In this document: positions 7,525 through 16,283 of the stretch, piece by piece
How positions within the stretch are numbered: position 1 is the stretch's first letter
Layout of the letters: every line of letters begins with the position of its first letter
Assembly (NCBI GenBank): GCA_964345225.1
Contig: CAYFQB010000016.1
Span: 62,001-126,000 of the forward strand
Direction: 5' to 3'
DNA: 64,000 nt
Source: CAYFQB01 sp964345225
GTDB lineage: Bacteria; Nitrospirota; Thermodesulfovibrionia; Thermodesulfovibrionales; UBA6898
Program-made: the position numbers and the translations under genes
Notes under the pieces: model-generated
Told to the model about the DNA's origin: nothing
The model's database searches: none
Seen by the model: only the letters and a program-made list of their open reading frames with translations

Positions 7525-8484
7525 ATGAGAAAAGTGCATAATTGTTTATGCAAGCAAATGTATATCGATGCCTTTTCAGGTTGGGCATTGTTTAAGGACA
7601 AAATTATTATTGCTGTATTTCTTACGCTTTCCTTTTTTTTAATTCATCAACCTTCTTACGCTCAGGACACATCACAGCAGATAAAGAAGTGGCATGCTGT
7701 TGAGACCGCAAAGATTAGGGAACGCATCTCACGATACGAATTGAAGCTTGAGAAGGCTAGAGCCGCAATGGCACAGGCCCAAAAGGCCTATTCACTTGCA
7801 AAAGAGCAAAACGACTCGGCTGCGGCTGAAATTGCCCGTGATGCCTATGAAATCTCCTTAAAGTCAAAAAGCCGGATGGAGGCATTAATCAAGAAAGCCA
7901 TAGCCCGTTTACAGACCATAGAAAGCCTCTATCATAAGTCAGGGGAAAGCCACTTGGCAATGACCTCTTTCATGAGAGGTGATGTTAGGATAATGAAAAA
8001 CGGAGTCCTCGTACCATTTAGCGCTGATACCCCCCTTCTGCCCGGCGATGTGATACAGATAGGATCTGGAGGGTTCGCCGAGATTATGTGTACCGACGGT
8101 TCCAAAATGCGTCTCGATGAAAACACCCGCCTGAAGCTATCATCAATAGACAGTGAAAGGTCATCCTATGAGTTGTACATGGGCCGCATCGAGGCTAATA
8201 TAAGAAAATTCCTAAGAAGGGAGTACTCGTTTTTCCCTGTTTCTTCCTCATGTAAATGCACGGGTGGTGTACGCGGAACGCAATTCGTTATCGAGAACGA
8301 CCCTGATGGTACCACCACTTTCATTGTCCTCGACGGAGAGTTCGAGATAATGACCCTCGACAGAAAAGAAACGCTTCTTCTTTTAAAGAAAGGCCAGAAG
8401 GCTTTGGTGAACAGGGACGGTGAGATTGAGGGTCCCTCCGAGATAAACCTTAAGGAAATGAAAAAATGGTGGGAGAGAAACTGA
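7525..8484 (+). CDS. Exported FecR-domain protein with N-terminal coiled coil
   Basis: A 319-aa protein. A hydrophobic segment (about 22-45, ending P-S-Y-A) is a signal peptide, followed by an Ala/Lys/Glu-rich coiled coil (about 55-135). A FecR-type domain (about 145-290) follows, with G-D-V-x-I at its start, L-L-P-G-D-V-I-Q-I-G-S-G-G-F-A-E-I, and the late G-G-V-R-G-T-Q-F motif. No sigma factor or TonB receptor is nearby, so this is not the classic iron-signalling FecR but the broader periplasmic FecR-domain class. Its end overlaps the next gene by 19 bases, indicating translational coupling. The start is uncertain: Met1 has no good Shine-Dalgarno and Met12 is an alternative. Confidence 0.8.
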   Translation: MRKVHNCLCKQMYIDAFSGWALFKDKIIIAVFLTLSFFLIHQPSYAQDTSQQIKKWHAVETAKIRERISRYELKLEKARAAMAQAQKAYSLAKEQNDSAAAEIARDAYEISLKSKSRMEALIKKAIARLQTIESLYHKSGESHLAMTSFMRGDVRIMKNGVLVPFSADTPLLPGDVIQIGSGGFAEIMCTDGSKMRLDENTRLKLSSIDSERSSYELYMGRIEANIRKFLRREYSFFPVSSSCKCTGGVRGTQFVIENDPDGTTTFIVLDGEFEIMTLDRKETLLLLKKGQKALVNRDGEIEGPSEINLKEMKKWWERN

Positions 8485-9716
8485 GTATAAAGCTTCTTCT
8501 AATCTTTTCCTTCCTTCTTACATTTATTTTATATCCAATCCAATCTCACGCCCTAGACTGCAGCTCGCCTCCTACCGGATTCGGAAGAAGCTGGTGGTCA
8601 AGCTACGCATCGTGGTGCAGGTCCTGCGGCGGTTCCCCAGATGTAAGCACAACAAGCTGCACGCCAGGGCCGAACTGGGGCAAAAGCGGCTCAAGTGGGT
8701 GGGGTAGTTCTTCTGTACCGGAAAGCCGATTCGATCTGGAAGAGCAGTGGCGCCAGCAGGAACAGGAGCGCATACTCAGGGAGAAGGCAGAGAGAAGGCG
8801 TAAACTCAAGGAGATCGAGCAGGAGCTTAACCGCAGACAGGAAAAAGCGCTGGAAAGGGATTGGGAAGAGAAGGAGAGAATCCAGAAGAGCTTCAAGGGC
8901 GACTATTCAGACGGAGAACTGGGACTCAAGGATTCAAAGAAGGTCGAACCTTTTAGCATTGATGTAGATGTAAGTGTCCCTGAGACACCCAATGCATTAG
9001 AGAGGGCGATTTCTACCACGTGGAAACAGCACTACTGTGGCAGATGGATCACAGGCTTTAGCTTCCCTGCGGCCCAGAGGGGTGATGCAACAGAGGTCAA
9101 GTACCTAGGCAAACAGGCCCTTATGGCATTCAATGGTGGCGCCCCCGAGCTTCAGTGCCCAAGCACTATAGAGCCTCTGCCCGTTGGTTTCGGTAAAGCG
9201 GTGATAGACTCCAAGCTTGAGCTTAAGAGGTTTTACAAGGTGCTTAACATGGCGGTAGAGGAACAGGCAAAGACAATAGAAAGTACTAGTAAGGAGCTTA
9301 CCCTGTTGAGGGTAAAAAAGAGAGATACAGAAGCCAAAAGGATAGAGTTAGAGGAAAAAGTAGAAACGCTCAAAAAAGAGATGGGGAAGCTCTTAGGCTC
9401 TAAATCGTTCGAAACGGAAAAAGAAAAAACGAATGAGTTAAAGGAGGAAACGTTCCCTGACGGTCAGGAACCTGAAAGTGAGGAACTGGCAGCGGCAGAG
9501 GACGCCATGGCAGCAGCCCTTGCAGCTCTTGAGGCTGCTAAAGAGGCTGAGGCCGAAGTTGATGAGGATCTCAGCAATGCAGAATCTCAAAAGATTGGTG
9601 CTTTAGAGGCATTGGACGAATATCAGAACATGTTCAATAGTGTCAAGGAGGACCCTTCATTGGCAACAAAGTACTTAGAGAAATTTACCAGTAAACACGG
9701 GGTAAAAAACCAGTAA
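8466..9716 (+). CDS. Exported coiled-coil protein of unknown function
   Basis: A 416-aa protein that I do not recognise. Signal peptide at residues 1-29 (ending S-H-A). Next comes a short Cys/Trp/Ser/Gly-rich segment with several cysteines (about 30-75), then a highly charged helix (about 85-140). A middle region (about 175-250) has two further cysteines and a W-K-Q-H-Y-C-G-R-W motif. A long Glu/Lys coiled coil and an Ala-rich helix follow (about 260-400). The gene starts inside the end of the FecR gene (19-base overlap, AAGGAA ribosome binding site) and is followed after 4 bases by the HEAT/TPR gene. The three are almost certainly one operon whose products all leave the cytoplasm. A structural or scaffold role is plausible but not shown. 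Confidence 0.7.
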   Translation: MVGEKLSIKLLLIFSFLLTFILYPIQSHALDCSSPPTGFGRSWWSSYASWCRSCGGSPDVSTTSCTPGPNWGKSGSSGWGSSSVPESRFDLEEQWRQQEQERILREKAERRRKLKEIEQELNRRQEKALERDWEEKERIQKSFKGDYSDGELGLKDSKKVEPFSIDVDVSVPETPNALERAISTTWKQHYCGRWITGFSFPAAQRGDATEVKYLGKQALMAFNGGAPELQCPSTIEPLPVGFGKAVIDSKLELKRFYKVLNMAVEEQAKTIESTSKELTLLRVKKRDTEAKRIELEEKVETLKKEMGKLLGSKSFETEKEKTNELKEETFPDGQEPESEELAAAEDAMAAALAALEAAKEAEAEVDEDLSNAESQKIGALEALDEYQNMFNSVKEDPSLATKYLEKFTSKHGVKNQ

Positions 9717-9720
9717 GCCT

Positions 9721-12700
9721 ATGAGAATTAATATTCTTCGTCTATTTTTAATATCTTTCATTACACTTGCATTATCAGTATTGCCTTCATACGCCAGTGA
9801 GGTCGAAGAACTGATAGAAATCACAAAGAGCACAAACAAGGATAATGCACTAGAGGCCATAGAGTTACTCGGAACCGTGAAGGAGGCTGATGCGGTAGAT
9901 ATCCTTATTGGCATCCTTAAAAACGACAAGGATGATGAGAAAAGGGCAACTGCCACAAGAGCGCTTGGTTCTTACAATGGGCCTCTTGACATTCGGGCAG
10001 TAGAGCCTCTAATAAAGGCTCTTGGCAAGGACCCTTCGGTAGAAGTGCGCTCAAGTGCAGCCTCAAGCCTTATGAACTTTAAGGATAAGAGTGTCATTCA
10101 ACCGCTTACATTAGCGCTGGAGGATCCGGACGAGAAAGTTCGTGCCCAGGCAGCTTATTCTCTGTATTTTTTTGCCAAATACAACAAAACCATGGATACC
10201 TCTTCTGCTGTAGCCCCCCTTATCTATGTGCTTGAAAACGATTCAGATATAAATACGAGGGCATCTGCAGCGTTTGCCCTTGGTGGTTTAAAAGACACAA
10301 AGGCGCTCTCACCACTTATGACAGTACTCAAAAGTGAAAGTAAATATATAAGGAGCAATGCTGCTTTTTCGCTTGGCGATCTGGCAGAAGATGGTATCAA
10401 GGAACCCTCAGCCGTGCCAGTACTCATAGCAATGCTTAAAGATGATTACTTCCGTATTAGGTGGAATGCGGCAAATTCCCTCGGCAATTATGGCAATAAG
10501 AGGGCGGTTAAGCCACTCAAAAAGGCGCTCAAAAGTCATTCATCCTTAGTCCGGCATTATGTATCTGAGGCACTTAAGAAACTTGGGGTCAAAGAGGAGG
10601 AGATTAAGGATATAAAGCCCGACCCTGAAGCAAAGCTTAATGACCTCCTGCTGCTGGCCGCTGAAGCGGATAAAAGAGACTCTTACTATATTCTGTCGGA
10701 ACTCGGCAAAATAAACGACCCAAGAGCAACTGAGGCTCTGATTTCTGCCCTGAAAAACCTGGACAAGGACATAAGAAGGAATGCTGTATGGGCTCTTGGG
10801 AGTTACGGTTATAAGGGAAAGCGCAACCCATCAGCTATCGGGCCTCTTATAGAGGTGATCCTCAAAGACCCTGAAAGGGTAATCCGGGAGGCTGCGGTTT
10901 CAACCATTGCTAAATACAAAGACCCCCGTGTCATTAAAACTTTTATAAGCGCTATTACAGATACAAGTTTAAAGGTGCGTTGTCAGGTTGTTACATCTCT
11001 CGGAAATTACAAGGATCCGCGTGCTGCCGATGCTTTACTGGCAGCCCTTTCAGATCCATACTCAGGAGTTAGGCTTAAGGCGGTAAAAGGCTTAAGTAAA
11101 TATGAAGATCCTCGTATAGTAGATGCCTTAAAAAGAAACCTATCCGATTCTAATCCAAATGTAAGGATTGAGACTGCTAAAGCGTTAAGTAAGCGCAAAT
11201 ACGCAGGGGTAATAGAGGTGTTTATACAAGCACTGTCTGACAAGAACGAAAAGGTTCGGATTGAAGCTGCAAAAGAGCTTCAAAATTATAAAGATCCCCG
11301 CATATCCGACGCTTTTGTAAAATTAATGTCCGATTCAAGTGCTGAAGTGCGAAAAGAAGCTGTAGAGGGCATGCATAAATACAATACACCTAAAATAACC
11401 AATACCCTAATAAGTGCTATCTCTGATTCGAGCGAAAAGGTTCGGATTGAAGCAGTTGAAGGGCTCCAGAAATATGAAGGCCCACGCATTGCTGACGCCT
11501 TTATAAAAGCTATCTCTGATTCGAGTGAAAAGGTTCGGATTGAAGCAGTTGAAGGGCTCCAGAAATATGAAGGCCCACGCATTGCTGACGCCTTTATAAA
11601 AGCCATGTCTGATTCGAGCGAAAAGGTTCGGTCGAATGCTGCAATTGGTTTACGCAAATATAATAATCCTCAGATAGTCAATACAATGTTGAATGCCCTA
11701 TCCGATTCGAGTGCTAGTGTACGGGAAGAGTCTGTCGAGTGGCTCGGCGACAAGGGGTATGAAAAAGCCATCAAGCGCATTATGCAGCTCCTTAAGGATG
11801 ATAATAAATGGGTTAGAGATAAGGCTGTAAAAACCCTCGGAAAGCTCGGTGTTTCACCTGATGACATAGAACGAGGTCGAATAAGAGTAGACTACATAGC
11901 AGAGCTAAAGAAGGAGGCAGAGAGCCAAAACCATTCGACCAGGAGTTACGCATTCAGCACTCTTGATGATATGACCATCAAAAGAGCAAGGGATGCACTA
12001 ATTGACCTGCTTCTTAAATCAAGTTTGACAGTATCAAGAGATGATGCGGCTAGTGCTCTCGAGTATTCTACTTTCTCTGACCGCAAGACCATTGACGCAC
12101 TCATATACGCCATGGAAAAAGACCCCGAATGGAGCGTCAGGTATAGGTCGGCGAGTGCGCTTGGAAATAAGAAAGACCCTTCATCTGTGGGCCCTTTGAT
12201 TAAGGCCCTTAGAGACAGAAAGAACGTTGTAAGAACATACGCTGCAACCTCACTTGGCAAGATAGGAGATAGGCAGGCTGTAGAGCCCCTGATAGAACTT
12301 CTCAAGGACCCTGATGAGGGAGTTGTAGCATCGGCAAGAAAGGCTCTCAAGAAACTCGGCGTATCAGCGGACGAGATAAGGAGTGCTGGCTTCAGTCCCC
12401 GTGAGCAACTACAACTTTACATGGCAAAGACAAAGAACAGCTTCTACCTGGATGAGTCTTTAAGGAAAAATATAATCGGGCTGATGCCCTCGGTGATCCC
12501 GCCCCCAGTATTGCCTGAGGAGTCTCATAGGCTTATGACAGAGGGAAAGGTCGCTTTCAGAATGGGAGACTATGATGAGGCCGAGGAAAAGCTCAGGAAG
12601 GCCTCAAACCTAGCCCCGTGGTGGGCTGACGCCTACTACAACCTGGGCCTTGTCTTTAAAAAGAACCGCAACCTGGATGATGCAGTCAAATGTTTCAATC

Positions 12701-13257
12701 TATATCTGCTTGCAGCCCCGGGAGCCAAGGATGCTGCTTCTGTAAAGGAGCAGATATATGAGATGCAGTACAAGAAGAAGCGTTATGATGAGGCCGGGCT
12801 CCATATCGATATGGGTAACGAACACCTGAACTCAAGCCGTTATGAGGACGCAATAGCTGAGTTCAATAAAGCATTAAGACTTGATCAGGATTATGACCTT
12901 GTACATTACAACTTGGGTGTAGCATTGAACGGCTTAGAGCGTTACAAAGAGGCCATACTCGAGTTTGACGAGGCCATTCGCCTTGGTTTCGACCTTCATG
13001 CCTACATAGGAAAGGCATATGCCTATGCAAGATTTCGTGACTACAAAAAGGCCATAAGCATTATTGAAGAGGGTATCAGGAAGAAGCCTTTCGGAATCGA
13101 GAAGGCGCATGCCCACAATAATCTCGGATATTACTACGAAATGACAGGAAATTATAGAAGTGCGCTCAAGAACTACGAACTCGCCAGAGAACTGGGTTAT
13201 ACCGGAAACCCTGACCTTGACGGTATAATAAGGAAGCTAAAGCAGCGAAAATTATAG
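9721..13257 (+). CDS. Exported HEAT-repeat/TPR scaffold protein
   Basis: A 1178-aa protein with a signal peptide (residues 1-25, ending P-S-Y-A). About 27 HEAT/PBS-lyase-type repeats of roughly 31 residues run from about 30 to 895, each with the signature D-x-x-x-x-V-R-x-x-A-x-x-x-L. From about 938 to 1175 there are TPR units (G-D-Y-D-E-A-E-E-K-L, A-Y-Y-N-L-G-L-V-F-K and so on). Both are protein-protein interaction solenoids, so the product is probably a large periplasmic scaffold. It begins 4 bases after the preceding coiled-coil gene, implying coupled expression with it and the FecR protein. Two adjacent HEAT units (566-596 and 597-627) are identical in protein and nearly so in DNA. No catalytic motif is visible. 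Confidence 0.85.
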   Translation: MRINILRLFLISFITLALSVLPSYASEVEELIEITKSTNKDNALEAIELLGTVKEADAVDILIGILKNDKDDEKRATATRALGSYNGPLDIRAVEPLIKALGKDPSVEVRSSAASSLMNFKDKSVIQPLTLALEDPDEKVRAQAAYSLYFFAKYNKTMDTSSAVAPLIYVLENDSDINTRASAAFALGGLKDTKALSPLMTVLKSESKYIRSNAAFSLGDLAEDGIKEPSAVPVLIAMLKDDYFRIRWNAANSLGNYGNKRAVKPLKKALKSHSSLVRHYVSEALKKLGVKEEEIKDIKPDPEAKLNDLLLLAAEADKRDSYYILSELGKINDPRATEALISALKNLDKDIRRNAVWALGSYGYKGKRNPSAIGPLIEVILKDPERVIREAAVSTIAKYKDPRVIKTFISAITDTSLKVRCQVVTSLGNYKDPRAADALLAALSDPYSGVRLKAVKGLSKYEDPRIVDALKRNLSDSNPNVRIETAKALSKRKYAGVIEVFIQALSDKNEKVRIEAAKELQNYKDPRISDAFVKLMSDSSAEVRKEAVEGMHKYNTPKITNTLISAISDSSEKVRIEAVEGLQKYEGPRIADAFIKAISDSSEKVRIEAVEGLQKYEGPRIADAFIKAMSDSSEKVRSNAAIGLRKYNNPQIVNTMLNALSDSSASVREESVEWLGDKGYEKAIKRIMQLLKDDNKWVRDKAVKTLGKLGVSPDDIERGRIRVDYIAELKKEAESQNHSTRSYAFSTLDDMTIKRARDALIDLLLKSSLTVSRDDAASALEYSTFSDRKTIDALIYAMEKDPEWSVRYRSASALGNKKDPSSVGPLIKALRDRKNVVRTYAATSLGKIGDRQAVEPLIELLKDPDEGVVASARKALKKLGVSADEIRSAGFSPREQLQLYMAKTKNSFYLDESLRKNIIGLMPSVIPPPVLPEESHRLMTEGKVAFRMGDYDEAEEKLRKASNLAPWWADAYYNLGLVFKKNRNLDDAVKCFNLYLLAAPGAKDAASVKEQIYEMQYKKKRYDEAGLHIDMGNEHLNSSRYEDAIAEFNKALRLDQDYDLVHYNLGVALNGLERYKEAILEFDEAIRLGFDLHAYIGKAYAYARFRDYKKAISIIEEGIRKKPFGIEKAHAHNNLGYYYEMTGNYRSALKNYELARELGYTGNPDLDGIIRKLKQRKL
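11416..11601 (+). repeat. Nearly identical 93-bp tandem duplication inside the HEAT gene
   Basis: 11416-11508 and 11509-11601 differ at a single base (GAGCGAA against GAGTGAA), while all other HEAT units have diverged strongly. A third partial copy starts at 11602. The unit is exactly one HEAT repeat (31 codons), so the frame is kept. Confidence 0.9.
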
Positions 13258-13467
13258 CAATTAGTACTAAAATTGGAGCGTTTTCGGCGTCAGGATCCCG
13301 TAAAACTAACTAAAGTAATGTGTAAACCCGCCACTATGCCCAAACTGGCTGACAGGCCTCGCCATAGGCGGACAGGATCACAGGGGGCATTCTACGGGGT
13401 AAATATGATAGAATTCAGTTAGAGACCGGAAACGAAGAAGTACAACTACCTCAAGACAATTTACCCT

Positions 13468-14361
13468 ATGAAGACTGGAGTATTTCTTATCATAGTATTA
13501 ACACTTGGAGCCTTAATTATGGATGAAGCTAAAGCAGATCTTACTGCTTTATTAACTGTCAACATAGACGGCTGGAAAGTTTCTGCAAAGGATCAGATTT
13601 ACAACCGAGATAATTTATATGACTATATTAATGGCGGTGCAGAACTATATCTGTCGTTCGGTTTCAAAAATGTCATCAGCAGAACCTATTCAAAATCAGG
13701 ACAACCAAATATTATAGTGGATATCTTTGACATGGTAACCTCACGCGACGCCTTCGGGGTTTTTTCCATTTCAAGGGAAACTGTGGATAAAACCTTTGGC
13801 CAGGGCTCTCAGTATACAGAAGGACTTCTTCTTTTCTGGAAGAATAATTACTATGTCTCTATTCTCTCAAGCCCTGAAACAGCTGAATCAAAGAAAGCTG
13901 TTTTCAACCTTGCGAGAAAAATCGAAGCGTCTGTTCCTGAGGAAGGACCTTTGCCCCAAATTGTGGCCCTTCTTCCAAATCAGTCGCTGGTAAGGGAAAG
14001 CATCCGTTATTTTCGTCACTATATATGGCTGAACTCTCTCTACTTTATTTCATCTGAAAATATACTTCATATCAGTGATAAAACAGATGCTGTTTTGGCA
14101 AAATATGGAAAAAAGGGGGAACGTTACATCCTTCTTATTTTGAAATACCGTAATAATGCAGATGCAAAGCTGGGCTACAATGATTTTGTTAAATATTATT
14201 TACCGGAGCTTTCCGGGAAGTCTGCGGTAAAGATTGAAGATAATACATGGACCGGTAGTCAAATAAAAGGGGATTTTCTAATAATCGTTTTTAATGCACC
14301 GACTGAATATAAAGCATTAAATTTAATGGAAGCAGTTCAAAAAAACATCTTATCAATGTGA
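13468..14361 (+). CDS. DUF6599-family exported protein
   Basis: A 297-aa protein with an N-terminal hydrophobic segment (about 4-24, ending K-A-D) that is a signal peptide. The family signature is clear: G-W-K-V, D-N-L-Y-D-Y-I-N-G-G-A-E-L-Y-L-S-F-G-F at about 47-66, and S-R-D-A-F-G-V-F-S-I near 92-101. Members of this family have no established function. They are frequently found next to Tat-exported DUF362 proteins, and here the next gene is one, 44 bases downstream. No strong Shine-Dalgarno precedes the ATG. The 210-bp gap before it contains decayed repeat-like sequence and no gene. Confidence 0.75.
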   Translation: MKTGVFLIIVLTLGALIMDEAKADLTALLTVNIDGWKVSAKDQIYNRDNLYDYINGGAELYLSFGFKNVISRTYSKSGQPNIIVDIFDMVTSRDAFGVFSISRETVDKTFGQGSQYTEGLLLFWKNNYYVSILSSPETAESKKAVFNLARKIEASVPEEGPLPQIVALLPNQSLVRESIRYFRHYIWLNSLYFISSENILHISDKTDAVLAKYGKKGERYILLILKYRNNADAKLGYNDFVKYYLPELSGKSAVKIEDNTWTGSQIKGDFLIIVFNAPTEYKALNLMEAVQKNILSM

Positions 14362-14405
14362 GACGGCATTATCTAAATAATCCTTAATAATCATTAATTT
14401 AGACA

Positions 14406-15299
14406 ATGAAACATAAAGTTCTCACTCGAAGAGATTTTTTAAAGAGTAGCGCATCTGTAGCCCTTGCAGGTACTTTGTTTTTAAACTCTCCGGTTGAGCT
14501 TTTTGCTAAATCAAAAAACAGGACGCGTGTAGTTTTAATCAGAAATAAGGATGTGCTGGATAAACTCAACCATCCCAGGGAAGAGGTTGTTCGTCAGATG
14601 CTGGATGAAGCTGTCACAACCCTTCTGGATGAAAAAGACACTATAAAGGCATGGAAGCGGCTTATCAAACCCTCGGATATAGTGGGTATTAAAACAAATG
14701 TATGGTACTTTCTGCACACACCGCGGGAACTGGAGAATGCAATCAAGAAAAGAGTCATTGATACCGGTGTCCCTGAAAAGAATATTGGCATCCGTGATCG
14801 TGGGATACTCGAGGATTCTATATTCCTTAATGCAACAGCACTTATCAATGTCAGGCCTCTCCGTACCCACCATTGGTCAGGCGTGGGGAGTTTAATCAAG
14901 AACTACATAATGTTTGTTAGAAGACCAAGCGCATATCATTACGACTCATGTTCGAATCTGGCGTCAATATGGAAGCTTCCACTGGTTAAGGGAAAGACCC
15001 GTCTCAATATATTGGTGCTTTTTACACCTCTCTTTCATGGTTTGGGTCCACACCATTTTAATCCAAAATACACGTGGGCCTATAAAGGTATGCTTGTTGG
15101 TTTTGACCCGGTTGCTGTTGATACCACCGGCGTTCGCATCCTTATGGCTAAGCGCAGGGAGTTTTTTGGTGAAAATCGGCCTTTAAATCCTCCGCCCAAA
15201 CATATTTTTCTTGCAGATAAACGCCATCATATTGGCACGTCACAACCTGAAAAAATCGATCTTATTAAAATCGGCTGGAAAGAGGACATATTAATATAA
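14406..15299 (+). CDS. Tat-exported DUF362 protein
   Basis: A 297-aa protein. The N-terminus carries a twin-arginine signal, T-R-R-D-F-L-K-S-S followed by an Ala-rich hydrophobic stretch (about 15-35), so it is exported folded, which usually implies a bound cofactor. The body fits DUF362: I-K-T-N-V-W, then L-I-N-V-R-P-L-R-T-H-H near 145-155, G-S-L-I-K-N-Y, and F-D-P-V-A-V-D-T-T-G near the end. No ferredoxin-type Cys cluster is present, although some DUF362 proteins have one, so the cofactor is unclear. It lies 44 bases after the DUF6599 gene and is presumably co-transcribed with it. Confidence 0.82.
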   Translation: MKHKVLTRRDFLKSSASVALAGTLFLNSPVELFAKSKNRTRVVLIRNKDVLDKLNHPREEVVRQMLDEAVTTLLDEKDTIKAWKRLIKPSDIVGIKTNVWYFLHTPRELENAIKKRVIDTGVPEKNIGIRDRGILEDSIFLNATALINVRPLRTHHWSGVGSLIKNYIMFVRRPSAYHYDSCSNLASIWKLPLVKGKTRLNILVLFTPLFHGLGPHHFNPKYTWAYKGMLVGFDPVAVDTTGVRILMAKRREFFGENRPLNPPPKHIFLADKRHHIGTSQPEKIDLIKIGWKEDILI

Positions 15300-15359
15300 C
15301 CAGAAAAAAAGCAAGGTTACGTCTTACGGTAACGATGCCAATATACTCATTTCATGGCT

Positions 15360-15412
15360 TATGATTTAAATCATACTTATTCAGTATCATTTTTCTTAAA
15401 CTGGGATATAAT
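15360..15412 (+). promoter_or_regulatory. FNR/CRP-like palindrome and -10 element before the Spy-like gene
   Basis: TATGATTTAAATCATA (15360-15375) is a perfect 16-bp palindrome resembling an FNR-type site (TTGAT-N4-ATCAA) with one change in each half. A good -10 (TATAAT, 15407-15412) follows about 32 bases later with no -35 match. This arrangement suits an activator-dependent promoter; the site would centre near -51. The regulator itself is not in this window. Confidence 0.45.
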
Positions 15413-15473
15413 TTAAGTAAGAAGGATGTAATTCACAGCAAAACCTCTAATTTCCAGACAAAAGGAGAAAAAA

Positions 15474-15965
15474 ATGAAAAAATATCTGATAGCTACACTA
15501 ACCCTTATATTAGCCCTTGCTCTGATGCAGTCAGTATCGTTAGCTGACACAGGTAAAGATTATGGCTATGGTAAGCATCAACAAAAGTCTGTTAAAGAGA
15601 AGTTTTTTAAAAAAGTAAAAATGATTTACCTGTATCAGGGTGAGCTCAATGTCACTGACAAACAGTTAGACCAAATCCATGTCTTAAAAGTTGACCTTAA
15701 AAAGGACCTTATCATGAAGAAAGCAGAACTGGATATCATTAAAGTAGATATTCGTTCCTTGCTCCAAGAAGATGAGATCGATGTTGATGCAGTAAACAAG
15801 CTTCTGGATAAAAAATATGAGATCAAAAAAGCCAAATCGAAAAAGGCTGTTGAGGCTTATGCAGGGCTGAAGAAGATACTTTCCATGGAGCAAATAGAAA
15901 AGTTAAAAAACATAGCACGTGAATACATGAAAATGCATATGTCCAAAGGCATGTCGGAAAGGTAA
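15474..15965 (+). CDS. Spy/CpxP-like periplasmic protein
   Basis: A 163-aa protein with a signal peptide (1-24, ending S-L-A). The mature part is almost all helix: L-Y-Q-G-E-L-N-V-T-D-K-Q-L-D-Q-I, a long charged helix with R-S-L-L-Q-E-D-E-I-D-V-D-A-V, then L-S-M-E-Q-I-E-K-L. This is the layout of the LTXXQ family (Spy, CpxP, periplasmic heavy-metal sensors), with both LTXXQ-type positions present in degenerate form. Such proteins act as small ATP-independent chaperones or stress/metal sensors in the periplasm. The ribosome binding site AAAGGAG fixes the start. The upstream palindrome and -10 suggest control by an FNR/CRP-family regulator. No two-component pair is adjacent. Confidence 0.75.
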   Translation: MKKYLIATLTLILALALMQSVSLADTGKDYGYGKHQQKSVKEKFFKKVKMIYLYQGELNVTDKQLDQIHVLKVDLKKDLIMKKAELDIIKVDIRSLLQEDEIDVDAVNKLLDKKYEIKKAKSKKAVEAYAGLKKILSMEQIEKLKNIAREYMKMHMSKGMSER

Positions 15966-16283
15966 GCGAAAAGATTCTCGCATTGTTGAGCGGGTTCCAA
16001 TAGAGGGGGTTATAACATCACAGACTTATGATTTGAGATTTCCACGTATACCCCGTTGTACGAAGGACTTTACGGGGGATGCCCCGTTGCCAAAGTCATC
16101 TTGGCTTTACACGGGGCTTTCCATTTTTACGCAGGACTTTACGGGGCTAAGCTCATGAATTCAAAGACTTAAACTCATTGTAGTTTATGTAAACGTATTC
16201 AGGTAAGACCCTTAAGTCCTTCCAATATAAAAGATATATTGTGATTATTATGAAAACTCTGGGAATTACAAAAGGAGGTAATC
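15966..16283. repeat. Intergenic region with CCCCGTAAAG-type repeats
   Basis: No gene. GGACTTTACGGGG occurs at 16065-16077 and again at 16134-16146. Between them GCCCCGT (16081-16087) and ACGGGGC (16111-16117) form a hairpin. A related ACCCCGTA/TACGGGGT hairpin lies between pyrF and the trpE/pabB gene at 52231-52263, so this is a small dispersed family. Confidence 0.6.

Noticed and set aside
7525..8484. FecR protein as part of an iron-siderophore signalling system
   Set aside because: No ECF sigma factor or TonB-dependent receptor is nearby and the domain order (coiled coil then FecR) differs from classic FecR.
11286..11657. Long minus-strand frame opposite the HEAT repeats
   Set aside because: It mirrors the repeat pattern of the plus-strand gene and has no independent support.
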